Positions 50,583 to 60,366 of a stretch of 64,000 nt of DNA are shown piece after piece; the stretch's first letter is position 1, and every line of letters starts with the position of its first letter. This stretch comes from Istiophorus platypterus (lineage: Eukaryota; Chordata; Actinopteri; Istiophoriformes; Istiophoridae). The translations under genes and the position numbers were made by a program. The stretch spans positions 7,371,527-7,435,526 of the forward strand of contig CM029126.1 in the NCBI GenBank assembly GCA_016859345.1, read 5' to 3'. A model generated the notes under the pieces. It saw nothing but the letters and a program-made list of their open reading frames with translations. It made no database searches and had not been told where the DNA came from.

Positions 50583-51494
50583 GTCTGGAGGGGTGTATAT
50601 TAGCAAAATAATGATTTAAATAGATAGTAGTAGAGACTGAGAGACAAGACCAAGCATTCAGTGCCAACTTTGCTGCTTAACAGTCCTGATACTCAGTGCT
50701 GGGTAAACATTTGAGTCCTTCCCCGAAAAGGGCTGAGGTTCAGTACCGAGCCCTAAATGTACACAGTTTGGATATAATGAAGTATCCGCTGTACTACAGT
50801 GTGTGCGTGAAGCTTCGTGTACAGCGGCAAATATCTCCTGACAGCATCTGTGAGAATATCGTATTAACAGCCCTGCATGAGGCACAACAACAAATGGCAG
50901 GCTCTTGCTATTTGGAAACTGCAGTTGTCAAATCAATAAGTCACTCTGTCTGTTCATGCATTCAGTCATCCATGTGCTAATTTATTTATTTTTAACCCTT
51001 ACAGTGAGAGAGTCTCTGATATAGTGTTTTTTTGTAAAGCTCCAACAATCCCATGGGGGGTCATCTTGAGCGGCAGTAATATTCATGAGTGTTTCATGCA
51101 AAGGCTCATGGGAAGGTTTGAAGAGGACACTGGGGCTACGGGCTGTGAAATTGGCACGTCGAGCACGACTGTGGGTGTGCAGCACTTGTTACAGTGTGTT
51201 TATGTACTATATGTACACTGTGGAACATTCATGTATACTAGATGTGTTTTCAAGTACAAAACAATGAGGAAAATATTGTTCTCTACATGTGCAGGAAAGG
51301 ACACACACCACGAATGTACTCCCGAGGTTTTCAAACTGTCAGGAGAATATACCGTGTGAGGCGAAAGGGTTCGGGTGCATGCAGGTGCTCTAAAAAAACA
51401 ACTGGAACTTAACCAGTAATTGTGGTTTGACCCAGTTATTAACACAGTCATCAGTTTGAGGAGCAGCTGTGACACACAGCTCATGGCGGAAATT

Positions 51495-51625
51495 AAGGTA
51501 CTTAAAAACCGCTATCGCCCAGTTGCTGCAATTTGCACCAAAAATATGCTCAGCCGGACCTCAACACACTTTGGACATATTTTTAGACTCAGTGTGACTT
51601 GTACTTTTGGGGAGATACAGTTATC
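51495..51625 (+). repeat. Unnamed interspersed repeat, copy A
   Basis: The segment with 'cagttgctgcaatttgcacc', 'tcaacacactttggacatatttttagac' and 'gtgacttgtacttttggggagata' aligns by eye with the reverse complement of 56118-56275. Similarity at protein level (PVAAIC, then H.FR.S.T) reflects shared repeat DNA and not a gene. Confidence 0.65.
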
Positions 51626-52827
51626 ACAGATGTCCATCTCGAAAAATTCCTTCCATAAATCGTCGTGGAAATTCCAGAAAGAGGACGCACCTCAGAACTG
51701 CAGGACTCGCCTGACGCCCGTTACATTTTTAGGTTTACTTCAGTGTCAGAGGGATTGTTTGATAGTTGTCTCTACACGAACGGGTACATGGCAAACGGGA
51801 CGTGACAATGGTAAATTTTTTTGGTGCAAATGTGCCAAAATATAAGCAGATCCAGGCTAAAACAACAGTTGCAGCCCGCAGCATCGCTTACTGAATCCAT
51901 GGCAACTTTATACCTGCTCTTTAAGTCCTTTGAAGCATTATTGGAACTGTAGTCCAAAAAAATGTGGAGAATGATCATCTGCGCAGAAGAGGAAAAAATT
52001 CTTTTGTATTATAACAATAAATAAAAAGTAATATTTGTTCAGTTTGCTAAAGAAAAAGCAAGTCATTATTTTTCAGACTACTTTTACAGTGATAAGTATC
52101 TTCGCAGTGAAGGACAGTGGTTTATGTCTATCAGACTGCAATTTATTTTCTCCATTTTCTCTGCAACTTCTCCAGTTTTTCTGCTGAGTCACTGCTCCAC
52201 ACGGCTGCCATGCTCACTAACTCCCTCTTTCTGACTGCACCTTGTCCTTGTCCAGTCTGCTTTCCCTCCATACACCATCTCTGTGTCTTCTCAGTCACTT
52301 TTTCTGCTCTCTCATCTCTGAGGCTTTCTGTCGCCTGTATTAATCTCCCCTTGCTCCTCACGCACCTCTGCTCTGCTATCCCTGACCCTGTGTCTCCTCA
52401 GGCGTCTCTCTCATTGTCGGGATTTTAATATATTACTTGATTGTCCTCCTTTTTTTCACCACCAAGCGTATTTCCAACCGACTAAATGAGATATGGGGAC
52501 TGATAATCCAGCTCATGAGATGATATATTAACTTCACCTTAGCCTCAGCCTCAGGTGTGGTCAGTAGAGATGGGAAGGAAGTGTGATTTTTAAATGGACT
52601 GTTCTCGATTGCATCGATAAGACTGTTTAATCTTGTTGGAGTTCTGTTGTAGGAAACCTTATGTCTTAGCTTTGGAGAAAACCGGTTGAAAAGTGTTCAC
52701 CGCGTTTGAATCCCGGTCTGTCACCGTGTTTTTTTTTCTAATCTTGGGTGACATGAAAGGCAATTTTTCCTCTTTGTAAAACATATATTACTAATTATTT
52801 ATGCATTGCAGTCAAGTTTTATGTGTA

Positions 52828-52852
52828 TTTTTTTTTTTTTTTTTTTTTTTTT
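52828..52852 (+). repeat. Poly-T run upstream of splice acceptor
   Basis: Twenty-five consecutive T residues ending 50 bases before the exon at 52903. It lies upstream of the usual branch-point window. It could be an ordinary microsatellite or the poly-A tail remnant of a minus-strand retroelement; no element body is recognisable beside it. Confidence 0.9.
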
Positions 52853-52902
52853 GTCTGTTTAACAGGTTTTACAAGTTGCCTTCTTCTGTATTTTCTCCTC
52901 AG

Positions 52903-52997
52903 CTGTTCAAGAATAAAGCAGTGGAGCTGGGAGAGAAGCTGCTGCCTGCCTTCAGCACGCCGACAGGAATCCCCCGCGGAGTCATCAATTTGGGGAG
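52903..52997 (+). CDS. man1c1: man1c1 exon: LGEKLLPAF segment
   Basis: A 95-bp exon starting in phase 0 after ttctcctcag and ending with two bases (AG) of a split Ser codon before a strong gtgagt donor at 52998. It encodes LFKNKAVELGEKLLPAF then STPTGIPRGVINLG. This is the helix-plus-loop block that follows the LLSAYYLTGEE segment in all Golgi class I mannosidases. LGEKLLPAFxTPTGIP is closest to the recalled MAN1C1 sequence; MAN1A1 reads LGVKLLPAFHTPSGIP. The exon follows a 41.3 kb intron directly. A 25-base poly-T run lies about 50 bases before the acceptor, and a second pyrimidine tract (cttcttctgtattttctcctcag) sits at the junction. Confidence 0.95.
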
Positions 52998-54589
52998 GTG
53001 AGTCTCGGCGCCAGCCTTCACCTCCAACTCTCCTCTCTCCATCCCAAATAAAAGATGGTATCAGATTGGCTGACACAAAAGTTTGGTTTTTTTTTTCTTC
53101 ATCTTAGCAACCAGAGGGAAAAGTTGATTCCAAAAAATGAGAGCAAAGTTTGACATGCAAGTTGTCAACAAGTAAGGAAAAAAAATGCAAATATTGTAAT
53201 GCTTGGTAAAGTTACGTGCAACAACACTGGATTTCAGCTTTCAGTTATTCCAGTGCCTCAGGACAGCTCTTTGCATGAATATGAAGTTGCCAGGAAGAAG
53301 AAAGTAGATTCAGATACGTAATTTAGTAACAAGATTTAGCACCACAGGAGTTTGCAGAAATTACGGTAAACAACAAAAAGTGAATTTAAAATTAAAAAAA
53401 AATAAAAAAAAGAGTCTACACAACCAGGGCCAACAATCTGATTAGTGACAGTGTTGCAGCTACAGGCCAAGCTTTATAACAACGGTGACATTTGGATGAG
53501 AATTAATCTGTGTTCATAAACACTTTGGGAGATCATATGAGTAATCTTTGCAGGTTTTTAAATGAGTTGCGTTGTTGTCTTTCTTTAATCTGTTCCGAAC
53601 CATTACGTTTCTAATCTAAAAATCTTTATCGACATGATCTTGTTAATGCCACGGTCATGCAACGCAAGTGCGAGTTGTTTTCATTTTCAGAGCAATTTAG
53701 CCGTGAATTTGTGTTTAGCTTTGGCTATGACCCTTTCTTAAGCAGCAGTGGGGATAACAAATGTGCCTCTCTTTTTTTTTTTTTGGAAGGATTTCACAAT
53801 TCTATAGAGACTTAAGAGTTGAAAAACATTACAGGAAAAAGCCGTTAAAAAAAAACGAGTATCTTAGGTAACCATTGAGACTGGATCAAAAATATCATAC
53901 TCACACAACCATGTTTGATCATTGGGAGTTATTTGCCCAAATTTTACTTCAACCTCCTTCTGTGTGTTTTTAAGATTATGATACATCCTACCTCTTCCTT
54001 TCATTCTCTAATTTTATAAGATACTTCCTGGCACCTCTGTCATCCACCTGCTACCAATTAACCCACCAGCCAAATCGGACAGCTGCTGGCAGATTTAATT
54101 ACCTTATTCTGCCGTTAATTCCTGCTACATCACCAGCATGGGTCTGTGGTACAGATGGGCAGGAGGAACCATGTGTGGTCACGTGGAGTATATGGAGAGA
54201 CACATTAACAAGCCTATCCGCGCACACACAATTCACTTTAAAGGAGGACATATGCAAAATGTAACAGTCAGCAAAGAATTTTTCACACAAGGGAGTTCGA
54301 TGTGCTGCTTCACAGCCTGTAGCACTGACACGATGTGTGGGACGCCTTTTCTTACAGTGATTAGCTGTTCTGCATTACCTGGAATCATGAGTCTTTTCCC
54401 TGTATGTTTAACACCATATGTAATTGTTTGTATGTTTTCCACACAACAACCCCGTCTTAGTTGTTGTAAATTTTTAACTCCATGTCACTTGGGATAACGT
54501 ACACCAGAAGAGAACATTCGGGTGGAAGTTAAGATCTTATTGCTCATGGGATCCAATTTATTCTTTCTTAAGAGCTTCTTAAGAACTGA

Positions 54590-54805
54590 AATGATTAGTC
54601 GTTTAATCGTTTAAATAAATTTTCCAGAGATTAGAGTGAAACATTCTGTGGTTCCTGCTTCATTAAAGCAGCTGTAATATCCTAAAGGTCTGGTGTACCT
54701 TGCCTTAGGCTTTGAGAACTCTGAGAATGGGGCATTATTCAGTATTTTCTAAGAAAATAATAACCTGAATAACTGATGATGAACTGACTCAGTTGCAGCC
54801 TTACC
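54590..54805 (-). repeat. AT-rich MITE-like repeat, copy 6
   Basis: Begins 'aaatgattagtcgtttaatcg', includes 'attctgtggttcctgcttcatta', 'tattcagtattttctaagaaaataata' and closes 'gatgaactgactcagttgcagcctt'. Both terminal motifs are present but the interior is shortened. Confidence 0.65.
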
Positions 54806-56117
54806 TTTTTTCCTTTTCTTATTTTTTTTCAACTTATAACTGGGTTTCTTTGGAATGAATGACGCCTTTCACTTTAGCCTCTTAGTTTGTCCTGCACCGT
54901 CAGCTCATTGCGGAAAAACCTTAACAGTGTTTGTTGCTTTTTGTTTTGCTTTGTTTTTTTTCATCTTTTTCTATGACCGATTATATTTCTGATAGCTTTG
55001 GAAGAGCGTGAGAGTGTGTTTGCTAAACAGGAATAAAAGGTTTAATTGAAGGAGTGTCAGTGTTGTTGCTTTCCAGACAGCAGTGCAAACAGACCATCTG
55101 TCACCCTGAACCTCCGCTTTGATACTGATGATTGATTCTTCTTAAAGGAGGAATCGGACATGGCTCCAACCAGAGCTACTAATGATGTAGCCCCTAAACT
55201 TTTAATGGATGCTTTCATCAAACTCTTTGATTCACCTCTACCCTTGCAAACCAGCTTTCTCTCCCCACCTCCTTCCCCTCTTACAAATCTTCTAGAGGAT
55301 ATGTAAAGTCACTCTAGTAGTACATTCCACCTCAGTTAATCATGGGCAAACCTTAGTGGACCAAAAATTCAATGACAGTTCAATTTTCAGATTGATATTA
55401 CCCACACTGACTTTGAGAAAATAAACTGAATTGGTGTCCTTGATGTTCAGAGTTTCTAGGTAATGCTTTAGGGCCTGAATGCAACTTGTCTGCATTGGTA
55501 AACATTCCAAGCAAGCAACTATAGATTTATTTAATGGTAGATGATGGCAAAGATTATTCCATAGGCTGATTAATTTATTTCTTAGCAGACAGAAATCAAA
55601 CGTGCCCAAGATAAGTAATTCATGTTTTTATACCAAGTTAACTTTATATATAGCTTATTAAACTTCATAAATTTTAACTAATCAGTTCTGCATACTTAGC
55701 TTCAATGCAAACACCCAATTTATGTGAGCTTTCACCCAGCATTTCACAGAGAGACAAAAGTCCAAACAGTAAAACGAAGGTTTAGAGGCTGTTTTTTGCA
55801 AACAGTATCATCTAGTTTTGTGATAGTGTGTGATAGAATTGCAAATTTTTATCTTCTGGGAATATATCAAAACTGAAACATAATTAATCCACAAACCTTG
55901 ACAATATTTGTTCTTGGTAATGGGTTTTTCATAGTGTGCAGCATCAGCTGATTGTCTTTATTATCTTATATTAACCTTGACATAATATCAGTATTTGACC
56001 TGTTGTTGCATGAATTCACCCGCAGAAAATTTAAGCCTTTTCAACTGTTTAACTCATGCTGCGTTCTGTAGTGCTGCACCTGGGGAAAAGTTTTTCTACA
56101 CTTTCTAAGCAAATTTA

Positions 56118-56275
56118 TGGTTGCTTTGGCAATATGATATCCTGGAAAATATAAGTGGTACTAAATCTAAAAACATGTTTGATGTCTGTGTGTTCAGATT
56201 TTCCTGAGTCATGACTCTGAGGAGTGCTATTTTCGACACAAATTGCGGCCACTGGTTGCTGATGGTTCAGAACCT
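56118..56275 (-). repeat. Unnamed interspersed repeat, copy B
   Basis: Minus-strand counterpart of the 51.5 kb copy. Its reverse complement contains 'ccagtggccgcaatttgtgt', 'gagtcatgactcagg' and 'catgtttttagatttagtacc'. It includes a small perfect palindrome (gagtcatgactc) that is not preserved in copy A. Confidence 0.65.
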
Positions 56276-56307
56276 CAATTGATCTGGTGACTTTGAAAAC
56301 CTCTGGT

Positions 56308-56530
56308 CTATGAAATGTCTGGAAATAGTGAACAACCACAATTTCCCAAGTGAATGCATTCAAATAGCTTGTGTGATCAACCATCCAAAACTTAAAGGAT
56401 ACAAAATTTACTATCACATAAGACGAAGAAGAGAAGCTGCAAACATTAATATTTTGGCATTTTTGCTTGAAAAATTCTTGCTGATTAAGTTTCTGTGAAT
56501 TGCAAAGTAATTATTGACCAGTCATTCTAG
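56308..56530 (+). repeat. AT-rich MITE-like repeat, copy 7
   Basis: Contains 'tctggaaatagtgaacaacc', 'acaatttcccaagtgaatgc', a 'tactatcacataagacgaagaa' block and 'tattttggcatttttgcttgaaaaatt', the plus-orientation order of the family. It directly abuts an unrelated repeat at 56118-56275. Confidence 0.65.
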
Positions 56531-57968
56531 CTCGAGTGTTTCTGTTCAGGAGATGATACATGGCCTATTTCTGATGAGATTCAGCAGCATGCAGCTCATC
56601 TGCATGAACAAATATAATATGTAATGATCACTGAAAACCAGAAATGACAATAGCTAAAAGTTTAAACAGATCAATATGCTTTGATTTGGTGCCCTAAATG
56701 CATTGTAGAGACCAAAGGACACAAACAGTATATGGTTACTGATTTCCATCTGAAAAGGAGATAAAAAAGTAAAATCAAAGTGTGTCTGCTATGATGCATT
56801 AAAGCAGCGTTTGAGTAGAGAAGGCCAAGACCACCATCGGGCACTGAGTCGGTTACCTCCTTTGACCTTTTTCAGCAGCTGCATGTTCTGAATACGATTG
56901 AATGTGATGTGCCGTGTAATAATGGAGAGAGGACTACATCTAAAAGAGACTGTGGAAAAACAGAAAGCAGTGCTGCACTAGTTGACTGGAGTTTACGTGT
57001 AACCTTGCCGCAGATACAGCAGGAGCACACGAGGCTGGAATTTCCTGTAAAATTTTAAGCTTACTAGAACTTCACATCGAAACAGGATGAAGATCAGTAG
57101 ATTGTGCTGTACTTGGATGCAGAAATCCGATCTACTGGCTGTATTCATACACCGCTGGTACTTTCATATTTGTAAATGTCAGAACATACTAGTTGTTGTA
57201 CGGGATTACACACAGCACGAAAAGGACCTTTGTTTTTGCTTGTTTGTTTCATGTTCTTTCAATTTCTGTATATTTACTCCTACAACAGTCATGATCATGT
57301 CAGATTTAAATTACTTCAATATTCTTGTCTTCTGGTGGATTTTCAGGCCAATGGACAATAACAACAACAATGACAGCAGTGGCTATTATAAATCCATTGT
57401 GCATTTTACGCTTGAAAGGAGGAACTATCTACTGTTAACAATAGTATGTCACATAACTTGGAAACAAAGAGGCACATAAAGGCTTGCAGTCGACTACCGG
57501 CATGTAACACAGTGGCATCTCAAGACAACAAATGGTCTGCCTTACAGGTGAACCTGTCCAAATCTTAACGTCTACCCCCAGCTGAACTCGACAAAAGTCC
57601 AAACGTAATCCAAAGATCAGGAGTTTGTACAGACATTATCACAATCTTGTTGAAGAGTAGGAGAACTTCTTGTCACAGCGAGGGCACAATGTTTCCACAC
57701 TGCAATGGCCTTCCCTGAATCATAGGGGATTTTAAGAGGCTCCCATTAACTGACGATTTACAGGAAATTTTCATATTATTTCATTATAAGATACTTTTGA
57801 GAATTATCCGCCCTGAGCTCAATGCTTTACAGTTAAAAAAAGGGGGGGGCCCTAACCTGACTATAGATCCATCTGGATCGCACAACTCAAGTTTGCACCT
57901 TTGTATGGCTATGTTTTCTATCTGTGGTGTTTAGTCTACCTGTTTTCGGATGTTTGTCTCTGCTGCAG

Positions 57969-58092
57969 TGGAACCAGTTGGAGCTGGGGCTGGGCCTCGG
58001 CCGGGAGCAGCATCCTGGCTGAATTCGGGACCCTTCACCTCGAATTCGTCCATCTGACCGAGCTCTCCAACAACCCCATCTACACGGAGAAG
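57969..58092 (+). CDS. man1c1: man1c1 exon: SSILAEFGTLHLEF segment
   Basis: A 124-bp exon. Its first base completes the Ser codon started at 52996-52997, then come 41 codons ending in Lys at 58090-58092. It encodes SGTSWSWGWASAGSSILAEF and GTLHLEFVHLTELSNNPIYTEK. The SSILAEFGxLHLEF motif is invariant in the family and lies in the core of the barrel; LHLTELS matches MAN1C1 (MAN1A1 has MHLSHLS). The loop before it (GTSWSWGWASAG) looks a few residues longer than the human MAN1C1 loop as I recall it. The donor is gttcga, a poor match to gtragt, and reading through it gives Val-Arg-stop, so retention of the next intron would truncate the protein. Confidence 0.95.
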
Positions 58093-58270
58093 GTTCGATA
58101 AATGGATCAAGTATCCACCTTTGAAAATATGGGGGATGTGTTTACCATGACCCCTCAGTTCTTACTGGCAGTTTCCCTGCGAGATGCTTTTCGCAGCGAA
58201 ACGGTGCAGTAAGTTGAAAGTGTTACACCATTACCATGCTATGATATCCATTTATATGTATCTCTTGCAG
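58093..58270 (+). other. man1c1: Short 178-bp intron of man1c1
   Basis: Begins with gttcgataa and ends with tatctcttgcag. It is by far the smallest intron here and has the weakest donor. An in-frame TAA falls at the third codon of the intron, so retention would end translation at once. Confidence 0.92.
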
Positions 58271-58364
58271 GTGATGAACATCAGGAAACTTCTGAACAAG
58301 ATTGAAAAACCCCAAGGCCTGTATCCCAACTTCCTCAGTCCCGTCAGTGGCAACTGGGTCCAAC
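58271..58364 (+). CDS. man1c1: man1c1 exon: IEKPQGLYPNFLSPVSGNWVQ segment
   Basis: A 94-bp exon of 31 codons plus one base (C of a His codon), flanked by tctcttgcag and a consensus gtaagt donor. It encodes VMNIRKLLNKIEKPQGLYP then NFLSPVSGNWVQ. The GLYPNFLSPVSGNWVQ block is the best paralogue discriminator in the window. As recalled, MAN1C1 has this wording, while MAN1A1 and MAN1A2 have LYPNYLNPxSGxWGQ. In the fold it links two helices and presents the loop leading to the catalytic Asp in the next exon. Confidence 0.96.
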
Positions 58365-60250
58365 GTAAGTGCTGTAATTACTGTAGTGATTCAACATCTT
58401 TGATGCTATTGTAAGGCTATGTCTACATTTTGGTTATAGAGAAAGGTGTTGAACACTTTTTTTTTTCACTTTTTTTAATGAAGGAAAAGGTCAGGGGCTC
58501 ACCTACATTATTAGAAAAAACATACATTTTCCATCAATCTCAGAAATATCCTGATAAGGTCATTCATGTTACCCACTGAGTACTACAGTAATTGTGGGTC
58601 AAGATTACAAGAGTATGAGTTCACTGAATGTCATCCGCATCTTTGCCTTTTTGCTCGGCTTTCACACGGCTGACAGACCTCCAGGCACCTCACGTGTCAG
58701 AGCTCTCATCTGTGTCATCCATCCACCCATCCATCTATTTCCTTTCATTAATATCAGGCTCATAGCAGTGGCTATATGACTCCCATTGCTCTGGGTTATT
58801 AAAATGATAATGAATACAATTACTTCAGGAAATTGGATCTTTCCGTTTTACCTGAAAAGAGGTCTGAAAAAAAAATCATGGGTTAAGGCGAAAGCTGGGA
58901 CTGAAAAGGTGGTAATCTAGACGACTACAGGGTCTAATTGTTGTGAGTGAGCTTGTAGACAAGCAAAACTGAATATATTTACAGCCACAAGGAGAGAAGA
59001 GGCTTTGGCTTTGCGGCTCTCCCTCATCTGTCTGTGTCAAGGACAAACAAAGCAGCACTGTGATGACCTTGCGGGGGAGTCAGCAGAGGTGTGCACGCAG
59101 GCAACGGGCATGAGTGGATAGATGAAGACTCATGCACGCCTCCACTGTAATATCGCATTCATCTTTCTGATTTGAATGTGGACTTATGAGCAGGCAGGAG
59201 GAAAATCAACGGACACTCGTTTCAATATCCACTCACAAGAATGAAGCATTTTACATAATTTAGGACTTTTTTTTCTTTCTTTTTTTTTACTTAAATGAAC
59301 TATTTTCTACCATTAGTGAGCAGGGAGCGTGTGGGTTCCGAGTACATGATCAGGCACAGCACGGATGAACTAGAAAAGCCAAGAGTGGTGATAAAAAAAT
59401 TTAGACTATACACTAAGAGCGGAGCTGCATATTTTATATGGTCTAACAAAAAACACAAACACTGTGATTCCAAAAAGCCCAACAAGAACCAGTTAGATAT
59501 GATCCGGCCTGTAAGACCTGATTTGTGACTGGATTAACAGGGTTTCTGCAGTTAAATTCAACCCTTTCTAATACCATTTTTATACCCGTTTCAAAATCGT
59601 ACTGTCCAAAGTATGAAAATATGATGGAAAACCAGTAGGGATGATATAGCATAGATTTATTTACTGTAATATATTTTTTTCAGTACTTCCCGGCAGGATA
59701 TAATGATACTTCCTAATGGTATGATGAATTATATCGATGCAATCTGGCCCCGATAAGTGAAATAAAATCGATGGATTGGAATGAATGTATCAGTGGACGG
59801 CTTAACCAATGAACCATCATAAATTCATTTACATTTTTTCAAGTCTATGGTAAACTCATCCCCAGCTCATTAAGGGACAGTAAACTTCCTAGCTACTGTG
59901 GGTAGCAGTAGTGACAGTGCCACCGCCCCGATGGTGCTGACTGAAACCCCACAAAAACGGATGGAACGGCCTCCTGCAGCACAATCCATTGTCGCAAGAA
60001 TCCCACTTGTAGTCGAAAAGTGTGTAACGTCTCCCAACAACTGCAGCCAGATACAAAAATTGTATCATAACTAAATCTACTGATTATGGCAGGCAAGACT
60101 ATTTAATAGTTGTCTTTTCTTTTTTGTTTTTCAAATAAACTGGAATCAGTGCTTTTTAAGACTTACAGATACGCTGACTAAAGACCTGTGTGTGACCCTG
60201 CTGATTGTTTTCATACAACCCTCCTATTTCCCTCCTGTTCCCCTTCTTAG
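58365..60250 (+). other. man1c1: Intron of man1c1 (1886 bp)
   Basis: Runs from the gtaagt donor at 58365 to cccttcttag ending at 60250. A T-rich repeat fragment near 59535-59660 begins with an 'acagggtttctgcag' start typical of a widespread teleost repeat. The stretch from about 59700 to 60080 is probably also repeat-derived but I cannot name it. No gene is seen. Confidence 0.85.
59535..59660 (+). repeat. Teleost repeat fragment ('acagggtttctgcag')
   Basis: 'taacagggtttctgcagtta' followed by 'ctttctaataccatttttat' and 'tactgtccaaagtatg' follows a common fish repeat linked to runs of TTAAA. Short and degraded. Confidence 0.45.
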
Positions 60251-60366
60251 ATCACGTTTCCATCGGTGGCCTCGGGGATAGTTTCTATGAGTATCTGATC
60301 AAATCATATCTGATGTCAGACAAAACGGATGATGACGCAAAGAAGATGTACTACAGCGCACTGGAG
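60251..60366 (+). CDS. man1c1: man1c1 exon: catalytic aspartate segment (GLGDSFYEYL)
   Basis: A 116-bp exon. Two bases complete a split His codon, then 38 codons end with Glu at 60364-60366 before the donor gtatgg. It encodes HHVSIGGLGDSFYEYLIK and SYLMSDKTDDDAKKMYYSALE. By family knowledge, the Asp in GLGDSFYEYL (codon 60277-60279) is the second catalytic acid, equivalent to Asp463 of human ER mannosidase I (motif ARADSYYEYL). HHVS at the start continues GNWVQ from the preceding exon, so the phase-1 junction is confirmed by protein sequence as well as splice sites. EYLIKSxLMSxKTD again resembles MAN1C1. Confidence 0.96.

Larger units (their letters stand above)
11568..52902 (+). other. man1c1: Large 41.3 kb intron of man1c1
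   Basis: Runs from the donor gtaaga at 11568 to the acceptor ttctcctcag ending at 52902. No exon of the mannosidase is missing across it: the flanking blocks ...YYLTGEE and LFKNKAVELGEK are adjacent in the family. It contains most of the window's repeats: multiple copies of an AT-rich MITE-like family, a Tc1/mariner relic, SINE fragments and many microsatellites. It also contains several repeat-poor, moderately GC-rich blocks that are candidates for conserved non-coding sequence. Long ORFs on either strand inside it (up to 180 codons) have no recognisable domains. I find no convincing nested gene. Confidence 0.85.
52998..57968 (+). other. man1c1: Intron of man1c1 (4971 bp)
   Basis: Bounded by the gtgagt donor at 52998 and ctctgctgcag ending at 57968. 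Contains two MITE-like copies (about 54590-54805 and 56308-56530) and, next to the second, a minus-oriented copy (about 56118-56275) of a repeat also seen near 51.5 kb. The rest is AT-rich with no gene-like ORF. The 119-codon frame at 54138-54497 and the 130-codon frame at 57087-57479 show no family resemblance. Confidence 0.85.

Noticed and set aside
51420..51845. 141-codon plus-strand ORF
   Set aside because: Part of it is homologous as DNA to an inverted repeat at 56.2 kb, so it is repeat-derived and not a gene.
57087..57479. 130-codon plus-strand ORF just before a man1c1 exon
   Set aside because: It does not match any mannosidase segment, and the flanking exons are already contiguous in the family alignment.
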